A DNA stretch of 7,930 bases from Candidatus Taylorbacteria bacterium RIFCSPHIGHO2_02_FULL_46_13 (GCA_001821015.1 MHRQ01000007.1:10858-18787); one strand, 5' to 3'. Positions 1 to 5,969 are shown, counted from the first letter of the stretch. The notes: generated by a model from the letters alone, not told the origin. Numbers and translations are program-made.

Positions 1-1
1 G

Positions 2-1696
2 CACCGGCCAATCAGCGAGATGGAAAACCCTTTTGTGAGCACCTTCCACGCCCTTTCTGCCTTCCTGATTCGTGAACACGCAGAACGTCTTGGGCTTTCG
101 CGCCACTTCTCTATCTATGACCGCGCAGATTCAAAACAAGCGGTGAAAGAAGCGATGTCTCTCGTGGGCATAGACCCCAAAGAAATGGAGCCGGGACAAA
201 TACTCTCGGTTATATCGCGAGAGAAAGGGAATTTGCAGACACCGTCGGGGTTATTGGCACAATCGGATACGTACCGCTCAAACCTCCTCGCACAAATCTG
301 GGAACGCTATGAAATGATTCTCAAATGCTCGCACGCGCTTGATTTTGACGACCTGCTTTCGGTAACAGTGGGGATGCTTTCAAAACACGCCGACATCCGC
401 GCACGATACCAGGACAAGTGGAAATATCTGCATGTGGACGAATACCAGGATACGAATCGCGCGCAGTACGAACTATTGAGACTCTTGGCAGAGACTCACA
501 AAGAGATTTTTGCCGTGGGGGATATTGACCAGACGATATACACCTGGCGAGGCGCGCGCATTAAAAACCTTCTGCATTTTGAAAAAGATTATCCCGGCAC
601 TACGGTGGTGCTTTTGGAAGAAAACTATCGGTCCAGCAAAACCATTCTTGAGGCGGCAAATGCGGTGATACGAAAAAATAAAATCCGTTATGAAAAAAAT
701 CTTTTCACTAAAAAATCTGCGGGAGAACCCATTGGCATCTATGGTGCGTATGACGAAGCGGATGAGGCTTTGTTTGTAACACAAAAAGTGAAAGCGTTAC
801 TCAAACAGGGCACCGAGGCAAAGGAAATCGCGGTTCTCTATAGAGCGAATTTCCAGTCCAGAGCTCTGGAACAAGCCTTTCTGAAAGCACAAATTCCCTA
901 CCAAGTTTTGGGGACGAGATTTTTTGAGCGCAAGGAAGTAAAAGACGTCCTCTCATTTATTCGCGTCGCACTCAATCCCCAGAGCTCTGGTGATCTTCGT
1001 CGTGTCATTAACGTCCCACCGCGCGGGATTGGTAAACTGACGTTTCTTAAAATGCTCGCGGGGAAAGAAGCAGAGCTCAACGCGGGTTTAAAACAAAAAG
1101 TGTCCGCGTTCCGATACCTGCTCGCGTCAATCAGAGAAGTTGCTTTATCAAAAAAACCCTCAGAGACGGTGAAGTTTGTGATAACCCAGACAGGACTAGA
1201 AAAACTACTCGCACACGGCACCGAGGAAGAGTTGGAGCGATTGGAAAACATGCGCGAGCTTGCAACTGTTGCGACACTTTACGACACGATGCCACCGCAA
1301 GAAGGCATAGAAAAATTACTTGCCGATGTCGCACTTGCGTCTGAGCAAGATGAGATCAAAGAAGAACATGATGCAGTCCGACTTATGACGGTACACGCGT
1401 CAAAAGGCCTAGAGTTTGATTGTGTGTTTGTGACTGGCCTGGAACAGGATTTATTTCCTCATCTGCGACGAGAGGAGGCCCAAGACAACGAGGAGGCTGA
1501 AGAAGAACGTCGGCTTTTTTACGTCGCGCTCACACGCGCACGAGACAAGGTGTTTCTTTCATACGCACAAGTACGTACCATTTTTGGTGCACGGCAAGTC
1601 AACCTGCCGTCAGAATTTCTCTCGGACATTGAAGAGGTGTCATGGCAGCCTGAAGTAAATCTGGGCAAGTCCTTCAAAACCATTAGATTCGACTAA
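2..1696 (+). CDS. uvrD: UvrD/PcrA/Rep-family superfamily 1A DNA helicase, 5' truncated by window edge
   Basis: ATP-driven 3'-5' DNA helicase of the UvrD/PcrA/Rep group, acting in nucleotide excision repair, mismatch repair or replication restart. The frame is already open at base 2, before the first ATG at 20, and reads straight into the family's STFH motif. The true start therefore lies upstream, and the Q motif, Walker A and motif Ia are missing only because the window begins here. Counting from the ATG at 20, visible motifs are STFHA (7-11), LDFDDLL (107-113), motif II VDEYQDTN (139-146, Walker B DExx type), motif III VGDIDQTIYTWRGA (166-179), motif IV ENYRSS (201-206), motif V MTVHASKGLEFD (456-467) and motif VI VALTRARD (502-509). 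All visible catalytic motifs are intact. The tail after motif VI is only about 50 residues, shorter than in Bacillus PcrA. PcrA, UvrD and Rep cannot be told apart from this alone. It stops with TAA, 63 bases before the first palindrome. Confidence 0.95.
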   Translation, partial: HRPISEMENPFVSTFHALSAFLIREHAERLGLSRHFSIYDRADSKQAVKEAMSLVGIDPKEMEPGQILSVISREKGNLQTPSGLLAQSDTYRSNLLAQIWERYEMILKCSHALDFDDLLSVTVGMLSKHADIRARYQDKWKYLHVDEYQDTNRAQYELLRLLAETHKEIFAVGDIDQTIYTWRGARIKNLLHFEKDYPGTTVVLLEENYRSSKTILEAANAVIRKNKIRYEKNLFTKKSAGEPIGIYGAYDEADEALFVTQKVKALLKQGTEAKEIAVLYRANFQSRALEQAFLKAQIPYQVLGTRFFERKEVKDVLSFIRVALNPQSSGDLRRVINVPPRGIGKLTFLKMLAGKEAELNAGLKQKVSAFRYLLASIREVALSKKPSETVKFVITQTGLEKLLAHGTEEELERLENMRELATVATLYDTMPPQEGIEKLLADVALASEQDEIKEEHDAVRLMTVHASKGLEFDCVFVTGLEQDLFPHLRREEAQDNEEAEEERRLFYVALTRARDKVFLSYAQVRTIFGARQVNLPSEFLSDIEEVSWQPEVNLGKSFKTIRFD

Positions 1697-1740
1697 CCCT
1701 TCTGGCTACAAACTACCCAACACCGCTATATAAGGAACAT

Positions 1741-1769
1741 TTGCCATATGTTGTTCAGAATGGTAAACT
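1741..1769 (+). promoter_or_regulatory. Candidate promoter of the TrpR-like gene
   Basis: TTGCCA (1741-1746) and TAAACT (1764-1769) are separated by 17 bases and could serve as -35 and -10. The -10 matches consensus at four of six positions and lies inside the left arm of the 38-bp palindrome at 1760-1797. A protein bound there would block RNA polymerase, which suits autorepression. TATATA at 1727-1732 is an alternative -10. Weak evidence. Confidence 0.25.
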
Positions 1770-1797
1770 CGTTCGATATATCGAACGAGTTTACCAT
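1760..1797. promoter_or_regulatory. 38-bp perfect palindrome, probable operator (site 1)
   Basis: Every base from 1760 to 1797 is self-complementary around the centre at 1778/1779. The core CGTTCGATATATCGAACG (1770-1787) recurs at 2258-2275 and, with one change, at 3271-3288. The outer arms (ATGGTAAACT and its complement) are unique to this copy. It lies 11 bases upstream of the TrpR-like start codon, so it is well placed to be an autoregulatory operator or a hairpin in the 5' leader. No T-run follows it on either strand, so it is not a canonical terminator for the helicase gene. Confidence 0.7.
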
Positions 1798-1808
1798 CAA
1801 AAGATCTC

Positions 1809-2210
1809 ATGCCACACGTCTCAAAACGAAATGTGCCAGTGGAAACCAAGGAGAGGCTCGAGAAACATCTCTTTAATCTCCTTATGGATACCTCTGGAAA
1901 TAGCAGACAGCGTATTTTCAAAGAGCTTTACACACCGACCGAGCGGCTCATGTTCGCCAAAAGAATTGGTATGCTGGTACTCATAGAGCGAGGGGTATCA
2001 ACGTATGCCATAGGCAAAATGCTTGGTGTTAGTTCATCTACCGTACTGCGTTTTGAAGTCGCGGTAGAGCGAGGTGGGTATAAAGAAACTCGACGACGCT
2101 TGAAACACACAGACGTAGATAACGGTTTTGTGAAATTCTTAATCGACATAGGAACCATACCGTTCGGACCACGGCGAAAAAATCTTGCGCGCCTTATTGA
2201 CGAACTATAG
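1809..2210 (+). CDS. TrpR-superfamily (TrpR/YerC-like) helix-turn-helix DNA-binding protein
   Basis: A 133-residue basic protein, predicted to be a cytoplasmic dimeric DNA-binding regulator. Residues about 39-83 follow the Trp-repressor plan: the LYTPTERLMFAKRI helix corresponds to the 'LMTPDEREALGTR' region of TrpR, followed by a helix-turn-helix with TYAIGKML (65-72), the turn GVS (73-75) and a recognition helix beginning SSTVLRF. The C-terminus (about 98-133) is Lys/Arg-rich and unrecognised. The tryptophan-binding pocket cannot be judged from sequence, and no trp genes are nearby, so tryptophan sensing should not be assumed. The ATG at 1809 is the first ATG in frame before the HTH region; no clear Shine-Dalgarno precedes it. 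The gene is bracketed by two palindromes sharing an 18-bp core, one 11 bases before the start and one 35 bases after the stop. These are the natural candidates for its binding sites. The TrpR fold also occurs in transposase DNA-binding domains, so a mobile-element origin is possible. Confidence 0.8.
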   Translation: MPHVSKRNVPVETKERLEKHLFNLLMDTSGNSRQRIFKELYTPTERLMFAKRIGMLVLIERGVSTYAIGKMLGVSSSTVLRFEVAVERGGYKETRRRLKHTDVDNGFVKFLIDIGTIPFGPRRKNLARLIDEL

Positions 2211-2245
2211 GCGGCGGCATTGAACTTTGCACTCGCCAGACAACC

Positions 2246-2287
2246 CAAAAATCAATTCGTTCGATATATCGAACGAATTGATTTTTG
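2246..2287. terminator. 42-bp perfect palindrome: bidirectional terminator and probable operator (site 2)
   Basis: Self-complementary throughout, centre at 2266/2267, with the same core CGTTCGATATATCGAACG (2258-2275) as site 1 but different arms. The arms end in five A's on the left and five T's on the right, so transcripts from either strand form a strong stem ending in a U-run, as in an intrinsic terminator. It closes the TrpR-like gene and insulates rsmA. The shared core suggests it may also bind the TrpR-like protein. Confidence 0.7.
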
Positions 2288-2327
2288 TATTGGTACTATT
2301 TTAGGAGTTGGTAACTGGTAAAAATAG

Positions 2328-2358
2328 TTGGCACTTCCCACACACGGGAAAATAAGTA
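2328..2358 (+). promoter_or_regulatory. Candidate rsmA promoter
   Basis: TTGGCA (2328-2333) resembles a -35. A poor -10, TAAGTA (2353-2358), follows at a long 19-base spacing. Transcription would begin close to the ATG at 2369, giving a nearly leaderless mRNA. Weak, but some promoter is expected here because the palindrome at 2246-2287 should terminate upstream transcription. Confidence 0.2.
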
Positions 2359-2368
2359 CACTGAAAGC

Positions 2369-3163
2369 ATGCCACTTAAAGCCCAAAAGAGTCTCGGGCA
2401 AAACTTCCTGCAATCCCAGCGGGTTATTGACGTAATGGTGGAAACAGGGAAGGTGGACTCGCACGATTGCATAGTAGAGGCCGGGCCGGGCAAGGGGATC
2501 CTGACCGAAACGCTTCTTTCATGCGCGCGGCAAGTGATCGCTGTGGAAAAAGACCCGCGCCTGGTGTTATATCTAAATTTTAAATTCAAGCAACATATTG
2601 AGTCAAAAAAACTATCCCTTCTCACGGGGGACATATTGCAATTTGATCCGGCTGTTGAAAATCTACAGCCCGGCGGATACAAAGTAATTGCAAACATCCC
2701 CTACTATCTGACGGGTCAGTTTTTGCGCTATTTTCTCTCGCATAACACATACCCCGCGGTCATGGTGCTCCTGTTGCAGAAAGAGGTCGCGGAGCGGATT
2801 GTCGCGCGCGACGGGAAGGAAAGTATGCTCTCACTCTCGGTGCGGGCGTACGGGAAACCAAAATACATTGAGACGGTCCCCGCAGAACTATTTACTCCGC
2901 GTCCTCGGGTAGATTCTGCGATAGTGGCGATTGAAGATATCTCAAAAACGTTCTTTAAAAACACCAGCGAAGAGCACTTCTTCAAGATACTCAAAGCCGG
3001 CTTTGCCCAGAAACGAAAGAAACTTTCAAGTAATCTTTCTGCGCTCGCTCCGAGAGACACTATTCTTGGCCTATTCAAACAATGTTCAATTCCAGAAAAT
3101 ACACGGGCGGAGGAACTGCCGCTTTCCAAGTGGAAAGCTCTCGCGCGTGGGCTTGCTTCGTAA
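2369..3163 (+). CDS. rsmA: 16S rRNA (adenine(1518)-N6/adenine(1519)-N6)-dimethyltransferase RsmA (KsgA)
   Basis: SAM-dependent enzyme that dimethylates two adjacent adenines in the 3'-terminal hairpin of 16S rRNA during 30S maturation. At 264 residues it has normal family length with every signature present: KSLGQNFL (7-14), SAM-binding motif I EAGPGKGILTE (37-47), acidic motif II in VIAVEKD (56-62), motif III GD (87-88), catalytic motif IV NIPYY (109-113, the N-L/I-P-Y of N6-adenine methylases), the FTPRPRVDSA segment (175-184) and the C-terminal rRNA-binding GFAQKRKKLSSNLS (211-224). The ATG at 2369 gives the standard N-terminus a few residues before KSLGQNF. No strong Shine-Dalgarno is visible (GAAAG is present but close). 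It is separated from its left neighbour by a terminator-like palindrome and is followed by 341 gene-free bases, so it is probably monocistronic. Loss of this enzyme is the classic cause of kasugamycin resistance; this copy looks functional. Confidence 0.97.
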   Translation: MPLKAQKSLGQNFLQSQRVIDVMVETGKVDSHDCIVEAGPGKGILTETLLSCARQVIAVEKDPRLVLYLNFKFKQHIESKKLSLLTGDILQFDPAVENLQPGGYKVIANIPYYLTGQFLRYFLSHNTYPAVMVLLLQKEVAERIVARDGKESMLSLSVRAYGKPKYIETVPAELFTPRPRVDSAIVAIEDISKTFFKNTSEEHFFKILKAGFAQKRKKLSSNLSALAPRDTILGLFKQCSIPENTRAEELPLSKWKALARGLAS

Positions 3164-3204
3164 AGGGTATGTAACACGTGCCTGCCATTCTCCTTGAGCG
3201 AAAA

Positions 3205-3251
3205 CCCCTGCTATAAATAAGATTGCTATAGAATCTTATTCATAGCAGGGG
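3205..3251 (-). terminator. Long hairpin, probable minus-strand terminator
   Basis: Arms 3205-3224 and 3232-3251 pair over 20 bases with a single mismatch, around the 7-base loop GCTATAG. The left edge is AAAA (3201-3204), so on the minus strand the GC-rich base of the stem is followed by TTTT, as in an intrinsic terminator for leftward transcripts. On the plus strand no T-run follows, so it is a weaker candidate for ending rsmA, which stops 41 bases before it. Confidence 0.45.
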
Positions 3252-3270
3252 CAATCGGCTGACATAGGTT

Positions 3271-3288
3271 CGTTCGATATATCGAATG
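3271..3288. promoter_or_regulatory. Third, degraded copy of the palindrome core (site 3)
   Basis: CGTTCGATATATCGAATG matches the 18-bp core of sites 1 and 2 at 17 of 18 positions. The inner 14 bases are still perfectly palindromic (3273-3286), but the outer symmetry is lost. TTTTTGTA follows at 3290, as it does just after the stem of site 2, so this may be a decayed copy of the same element. It lies downstream of rsmA with no start codon close by, so a promoter-operator role is not obvious. Confidence 0.6.
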
Positions 3289-3303
3289 GTTTTTGTAAAA
3301 AAT

Positions 3304-3438
3304 CAATTACCTCGGGGCAGAGCCCCGAGGTATGACCCGAGGCTTCGCTGCATAATAATCTTGGAAACCAACGGTTTCCAAACTTTCCTTAGCGGAATCG
3401 CGCGGCAGAGCCGCGGGGAAATCCGCTTCGCGTAATTG
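3304..3438. repeat. 135-bp composite of nested hairpins, REP/MITE-like
   Basis: The ends are complementary: CAATTAC (3304-3310) and GTAATTG (3432-3438). Inside are three hairpins: 3308-3332 (11-bp perfect stem, loop AGA), 3361-3381 (9-bp stem, loop AAC) and 3401-3415 (6-bp stem, loop AGA) enclosed by AGCGGA/TCCGCT (3391-3396 with 3422-3427). Two hairpins share the tip GGCAGAGCC and two spots share GCTTCGC, so it looks like a duplicated unit with diverged stems. No convincing ORF is present. It could be an intergenic repeat, a structured RNA, or terminator clutter between convergent genes. Confidence 0.5.
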
Positions 3439-3448
3439 TAACTGAACT

Positions 3449-3477
3449 CCTCTGTCAAGGTTCAACCTTGACAGAGG
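3449..3477. repeat. 29-nt inverted repeat downstream of the minus-strand gene
   Basis: Fourteen bases at 3449-3462 are perfectly complementary to 3464-3477 around a single central base. It begins 27 bases beyond the stop of the minus-strand gene, a normal terminator distance, but lacks a T-run on either strand. Possible readings are a U-less terminator, an mRNA 3'-end stabilising hairpin, or a protein-binding palindrome. Confidence 0.55.
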
Positions 3478-3504
3478 TAGCGCCATTGAATGTCAGATAC
3501 TTCT

Positions 3505-4722
3505 TTACAGTGAGTAACCGACTGGATTCATGGGGGTGTTGCCAGGGATAGTTATACAGGCCAAACCCACATAGATAGAACACTGCCCCGCCATTATGGT
3601 GTATCCGCCAATCCAAAAACCTGCGATTAGACCGCTTCCGGCGCTCGGTATAAAACCTGGGGAGAAAACATATAAACCCGTGCCAGCACCTGACATGTCC
3701 AATTGAAACGTCATCAAGCTGGCAGAGCACGTACACACCATGATGATGCCTGTAGTGATGCCACCACCCATCATTTGCGCAGAGGCGGCTGGGAAAACTT
3801 TGTGAGCTAAGAGATTGAGTTTCTGCCCGATTAGCGAAAAGAATGTGGGGGGAGGAGAAGCATCAGCTACGCTATCAAAGGGAAATTTTTGGAGCCCGTA
3901 CAAAAGTGCCGTCTGTGACATTCCCTTCCCGTATGAATTTTCCACGAGAATCCAAAAATAATGGTACATATCATCAAATGAACGCTGATTTTGTTCAAGA
4001 GAAGCCCGCAACTCTGCTTCAGAATGAATGTTTTTGTAAGGAATAATTGCTTCTGAAAGCGTCCCCCCGGCCGCTTTAATCGGATTTTCAATCTGCGCTA
4101 CGAAGTTTTGCGGTAGTGCTCGTATGTCTGCCTCCGACATAGTTTTAATGTCTGGCGGCTTGTACACAAAGGTAATTGTTTTACCGTCGGGTGAAGACAA
4201 ATTTTCAAAACGCGTATCAATGGGGCCGTCTCCAAGAATCACGGTGTTACCCGTCGGTGTAAAATTTGTACCGGTAACGGTAACCGTGTCGCCCAAGCGA
4301 ACTCTGCCCGGGGAAACGGAAAATATAGCCGGCTTAGTGGTTTTAACGACTGTTGTTGCTGGCGAGACGGTGGACGCAGTTGTCAGTGCGCTAAGTTTGG
4401 CACGTGTCATAACCCCCACATACCCGGTAGGCGCAAAGAGACCAGCAGGGTACAGCACTTCGCGCCGGTATTTATTTTGGAATTTCATGACCGCCGCCTT
4501 TGTCAAAAGGCCGAAATAGTCAGTCTCTAAACCCTTGGAACCGACGCCCACCGTCGCAATCTGGGTATCGGGGTCAGTGTTGAGGAACTGTTGAAGTAAA
4601 AGTACATCGGGCCCTTGGTCACCAAGCTTTAGATTACGATTGAGCATAGACAAATCCGCCGCAGACACAAAACAGAGCGGGAAAAGAAAAACTCCAAGAA
4701 CAAGAAAAAGTTTTTTTGTCAT
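3505..4722 (-). CDS. Secreted protein: peptidoglycan-binding-like domain, IPT/TIG domain, Cys-rich C-terminal module
   Basis: A 405-residue predicted exported protein. The ATG at 4722 was chosen over an in-frame ATG at 4899 because it gives a classic signal peptide (KK then a hydrophobic stretch, residues 1-21, ending FVSA before ADL). The longer version would put a low-complexity translated inverted repeat in front of it. Residues about 25-112 resemble the peptidoglycan-binding-1 fold (LKLGDQGPDVLLLQQFLN, then FGLLTKAAVMKFQNKY). A short Thr/Val-rich linker leads to an IPT/TIG Ig-like domain (about 131-188; FSVSPGRVRLGDTVTVTGTNF). Residues 190-310 are mostly helical and unrecognised. The end (about 317-405) is Gly/Ile-rich with Cys330, Cys332, Cys381 and Cys389 and the signature CTCS. 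Likely cell-surface or wall-associated; the partner is unknown. The stop TAA is followed by a hairpin at 3477-3449. Confidence 0.85.
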   Translation of the reverse strand: MTKKLFLVLGVFLFPLCFVSAADLSMLNRNLKLGDQGPDVLLLQQFLNTDPDTQIATVGVGSKGLETDYFGLLTKAAVMKFQNKYRREVLYPAGLFAPTGYVGVMTRAKLSALTTASTVSPATTVVKTTKPAIFSVSPGRVRLGDTVTVTGTNFTPTGNTVILGDGPIDTRFENLSSPDGKTITFVYKPPDIKTMSEADIRALPQNFVAQIENPIKAAGGTLSEAIIPYKNIHSEAELRASLEQNQRSFDDMYHYFWILVENSYGKGMSQTALLYGLQKFPFDSVADASPPPTFFSLIGQKLNLLAHKVFPAASAQMMGGGITTGIIMVCTCSASLMTFQLDMSGAGTGLYVFSPGFIPSAGSGLIAGFWIGGYTIMAGQCSIYVGLACITIPGNTPMNPVGYSL

Positions 4723-4732
4723 CTGTCTATAG

Positions 4733-4855
4733 TGAGTTTGGTGAAATCGATCAGATGCAAGGCGCGGGCGAGGAGCGAACCGAGCAATAGGTGGCCTATT
4801 GTGAGGGAGCACCAGAGCCCGCAACGAAGCAGATGAATGATTTTCACCAAACTCA
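4733..4855. repeat. 123-bp imperfect inverted-repeat element in the 5' leader of the minus-strand gene
   Basis: Perfect 14-base terminal inverted repeats TGAGTTTGGTGAAA (4733-4746) and complement (4842-4855) enclose an inner pair GCGGGC/GCCCGC (4764-4769 with 4817-4822) and an apical stem CAATAGG/CCTATTG (4785-4791 with 4795-4801) with loop TGG. TAG occurs directly outside both ends (4730-4732 and 4856-4858), which could be a 3-bp target duplication or chance. It ends 10 bases upstream of the start codon at 4722 and would fold in the mRNA leader. It could be a MITE/REP-like element or a structured regulatory leader. It has no credible coding content. Confidence 0.6.
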
Positions 4856-4859
4856 TAGT

Positions 4860-4865
4860 ATTCTA
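4860..4865 (-). promoter_or_regulatory. Candidate -10 box for the minus-strand secreted gene
   Basis: On the minus strand TAGAAT matches the TATAAT consensus at five of six positions. No good -35 stands 16-18 bases upstream. Transcription would start near 4853, so the whole inverted-repeat element would be transcribed as the leader. Confidence 0.3.
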
Positions 4866-4978
4866 TCACGTCCTGCGGGAAAAAAGAGCGCTTGTGCACA
4901 GCTTTAACATGCCTGAAACCTGCGGTGTCAATGACCGCTTAAGTTGTCCACTGAAAATTAAAATACTCTCGCAATCCT

Positions 4979-4987
4979 TGCTATAAT
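4979..4987 (+). promoter_or_regulatory. Extended -10 promoter of the Ca-loop protein gene
   Basis: TGCTATAAT is a perfect extended -10 (TGnTATAAT). No clear -35 is visible, which extended -10 promoters tolerate. Predicted transcription start is near 4994, giving a leader of about 20 bases before the GTG at 5014, with no Shine-Dalgarno. Confidence 0.55.
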
Positions 4988-5013
4988 TGAAGTCTAAAAA
5001 CTAATTTAAAATT

Positions 5014-5910
5014 GTGGCTACTCGGAAAACCACCTTCATCGTTATTCTCGCGGGGATTGTAATAATTCTTGTCGGATATGCTGTCTCAAAATACACGAGC
5101 CAGCCTAGCGTCTATCAAGCACCGAGCGAGCAGTTGGTTGCCGTTGACACGGGAACCGCACACACCCTGACTAAAGATTCGGACGGCGACGGACTCCCAG
5201 ATTGGGAAGAAGAGCTGTGGAAAACCGACCCCCAGAACCCGGATACCGATGGTGATGGAACGCCGGACGGAGAAGAAGTGCGTCTCAACCGCGACCCTGC
5301 CGTCAAAGGTCCGAACGACACGGTCACGACAGCACCAACGCCAACGACAGAGACACAGACACCGCAGACACCGACTGAAAAACTCGCTGAAGACGTCCTC
5401 ACCGCCTACGCCCAAATGAAAACAGGTGGAGCAACCCCCCCAAGCCTGCAGGAAATTTTGGACAAAAACAATATCAGCATAACGGCGATACAATACTCAC
5501 CGTCACAACTTACCCAAGTCGCCGACAGCCCTACGGCGACCCAAACATACTCAAAAGACTTCATTTCCATATTGAGCAAATATATATCTGCGGGCCAAAA
5601 GAACGAGTTGGAAATCTTGAAGATTGCCTTGGATACAGAAGACCCGTCAGCACTTGGTGAGCTAAAAACCCGCGCGACAAACTATCGTCTTGCCGTCAAA
5701 GAATTACTGAATATCTCAGTTCCCAAAAGCGCCGTGGTGCTCCACATTGATTTCGTCAACACCTTGAGTGTCATTGCGGAAAGCGTGAGCGCCATGAGCG
5801 TCATATACACCGACCCCGCAACCGCCTTGGCGGGTATGGGCGAGTATCAAAGCGCGGGACTCCTCTTAGCGCGAGAACTACGCGAACTAGACGCTTACTT
5901 CAACAGGTAA
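5014..5910 (+). CDS. Membrane-anchored protein with thrombospondin-3-like calcium-binding loops
   Basis: A 298-residue protein with an N-terminal hydrophobic helix (about 8-25) after a basic KxxR-type start, so it is anchored in the membrane or carries an uncleaved signal, with the rest outside. Residues 55-66 (DSDGDGLPDWEE) and 77-88 (DTDGDGTPDGEE) are two DxDxDGxxD calcium loops of the thrombospondin type 3/EF-hand-like kind. A Thr/Pro/Gln-rich linker (about 102-121) leads to a mainly helical C-terminal region (about 122-298) with no recognised family. The start is GTG: an in-frame TAA at 5002 leaves GTG 5014 as the first standard start codon, and it puts the basic residues just before the hydrophobic helix. 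It is transcribed divergently from the other secreted-protein gene at 3505-4722, with its own extended -10 promoter. Calcium binding is inferred from the loops; the actual role (adhesin, pilus or wall factor) is unknown. Confidence 0.88.
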   Translation: MATRKTTFIVILAGIVIILVGYAVSKYTSQPSVYQAPSEQLVAVDTGTAHTLTKDSDGDGLPDWEEELWKTDPQNPDTDGDGTPDGEEVRLNRDPAVKGPNDTVTTAPTPTTETQTPQTPTEKLAEDVLTAYAQMKTGGATPPSLQEILDKNNISITAIQYSPSQLTQVADSPTATQTYSKDFISILSKYISAGQKNELEILKIALDTEDPSALGELKTRATNYRLAVKELLNISVPKSAVVLHIDFVNTLSVIAESVSAMSVIYTDPATALAGMGEYQSAGLLLARELRELDAYFNR

Positions 5911-5969
5911 CGCACAAAAACAATCCACAATGCCCCCCAAACAGCGTATTTTTGTGAGTGTAAGTCAGC

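Noticed and set aside
1741..1986. Plus-strand 81-codon frame starting before site 1
   Set aside because: It runs through the palindrome and then out of frame across the TrpR-like gene; no domain and no start signal.
2296..2697. Minus-strand 133-codon frame over the rsmA start
   Set aside because: A shadow of rsmA, whose motifs are unambiguous on the plus strand.
2728..3177. Minus-strand 149-codon frame over the 3' half of rsmA
   Set aside because: Antisense shadow with Ser/Arg-rich content and no recognisable family.
4124..4519. Plus-strand 131-codon frame
   Set aside because: Antisense to the IPT/TIG-domain region of the minus-strand gene; repetitive Val/Thr content reflects the reverse of that coding sequence.
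4723..4899. In-frame N-terminal extension of the minus-strand secreted protein back to an ATG at 4899
   Set aside because: It would translate the 123-bp inverted-repeat element and bury the obvious signal peptide that starts at 4722.
5086..5493. Minus-strand 135-codon frame rich in Cys, Arg and Val
   Set aside because: Antisense to the Ca-loop and T/P-rich linker; its odd composition is explained by the repetitive Asp/Gly/Thr codons opposite.
5913..5956. Inverted repeat CACAAAAA/TTTTTGTG after the Ca-loop gene as a terminator
   Set aside because: Only 8 AT-rich pairs around a 28-base loop; too weak to call.
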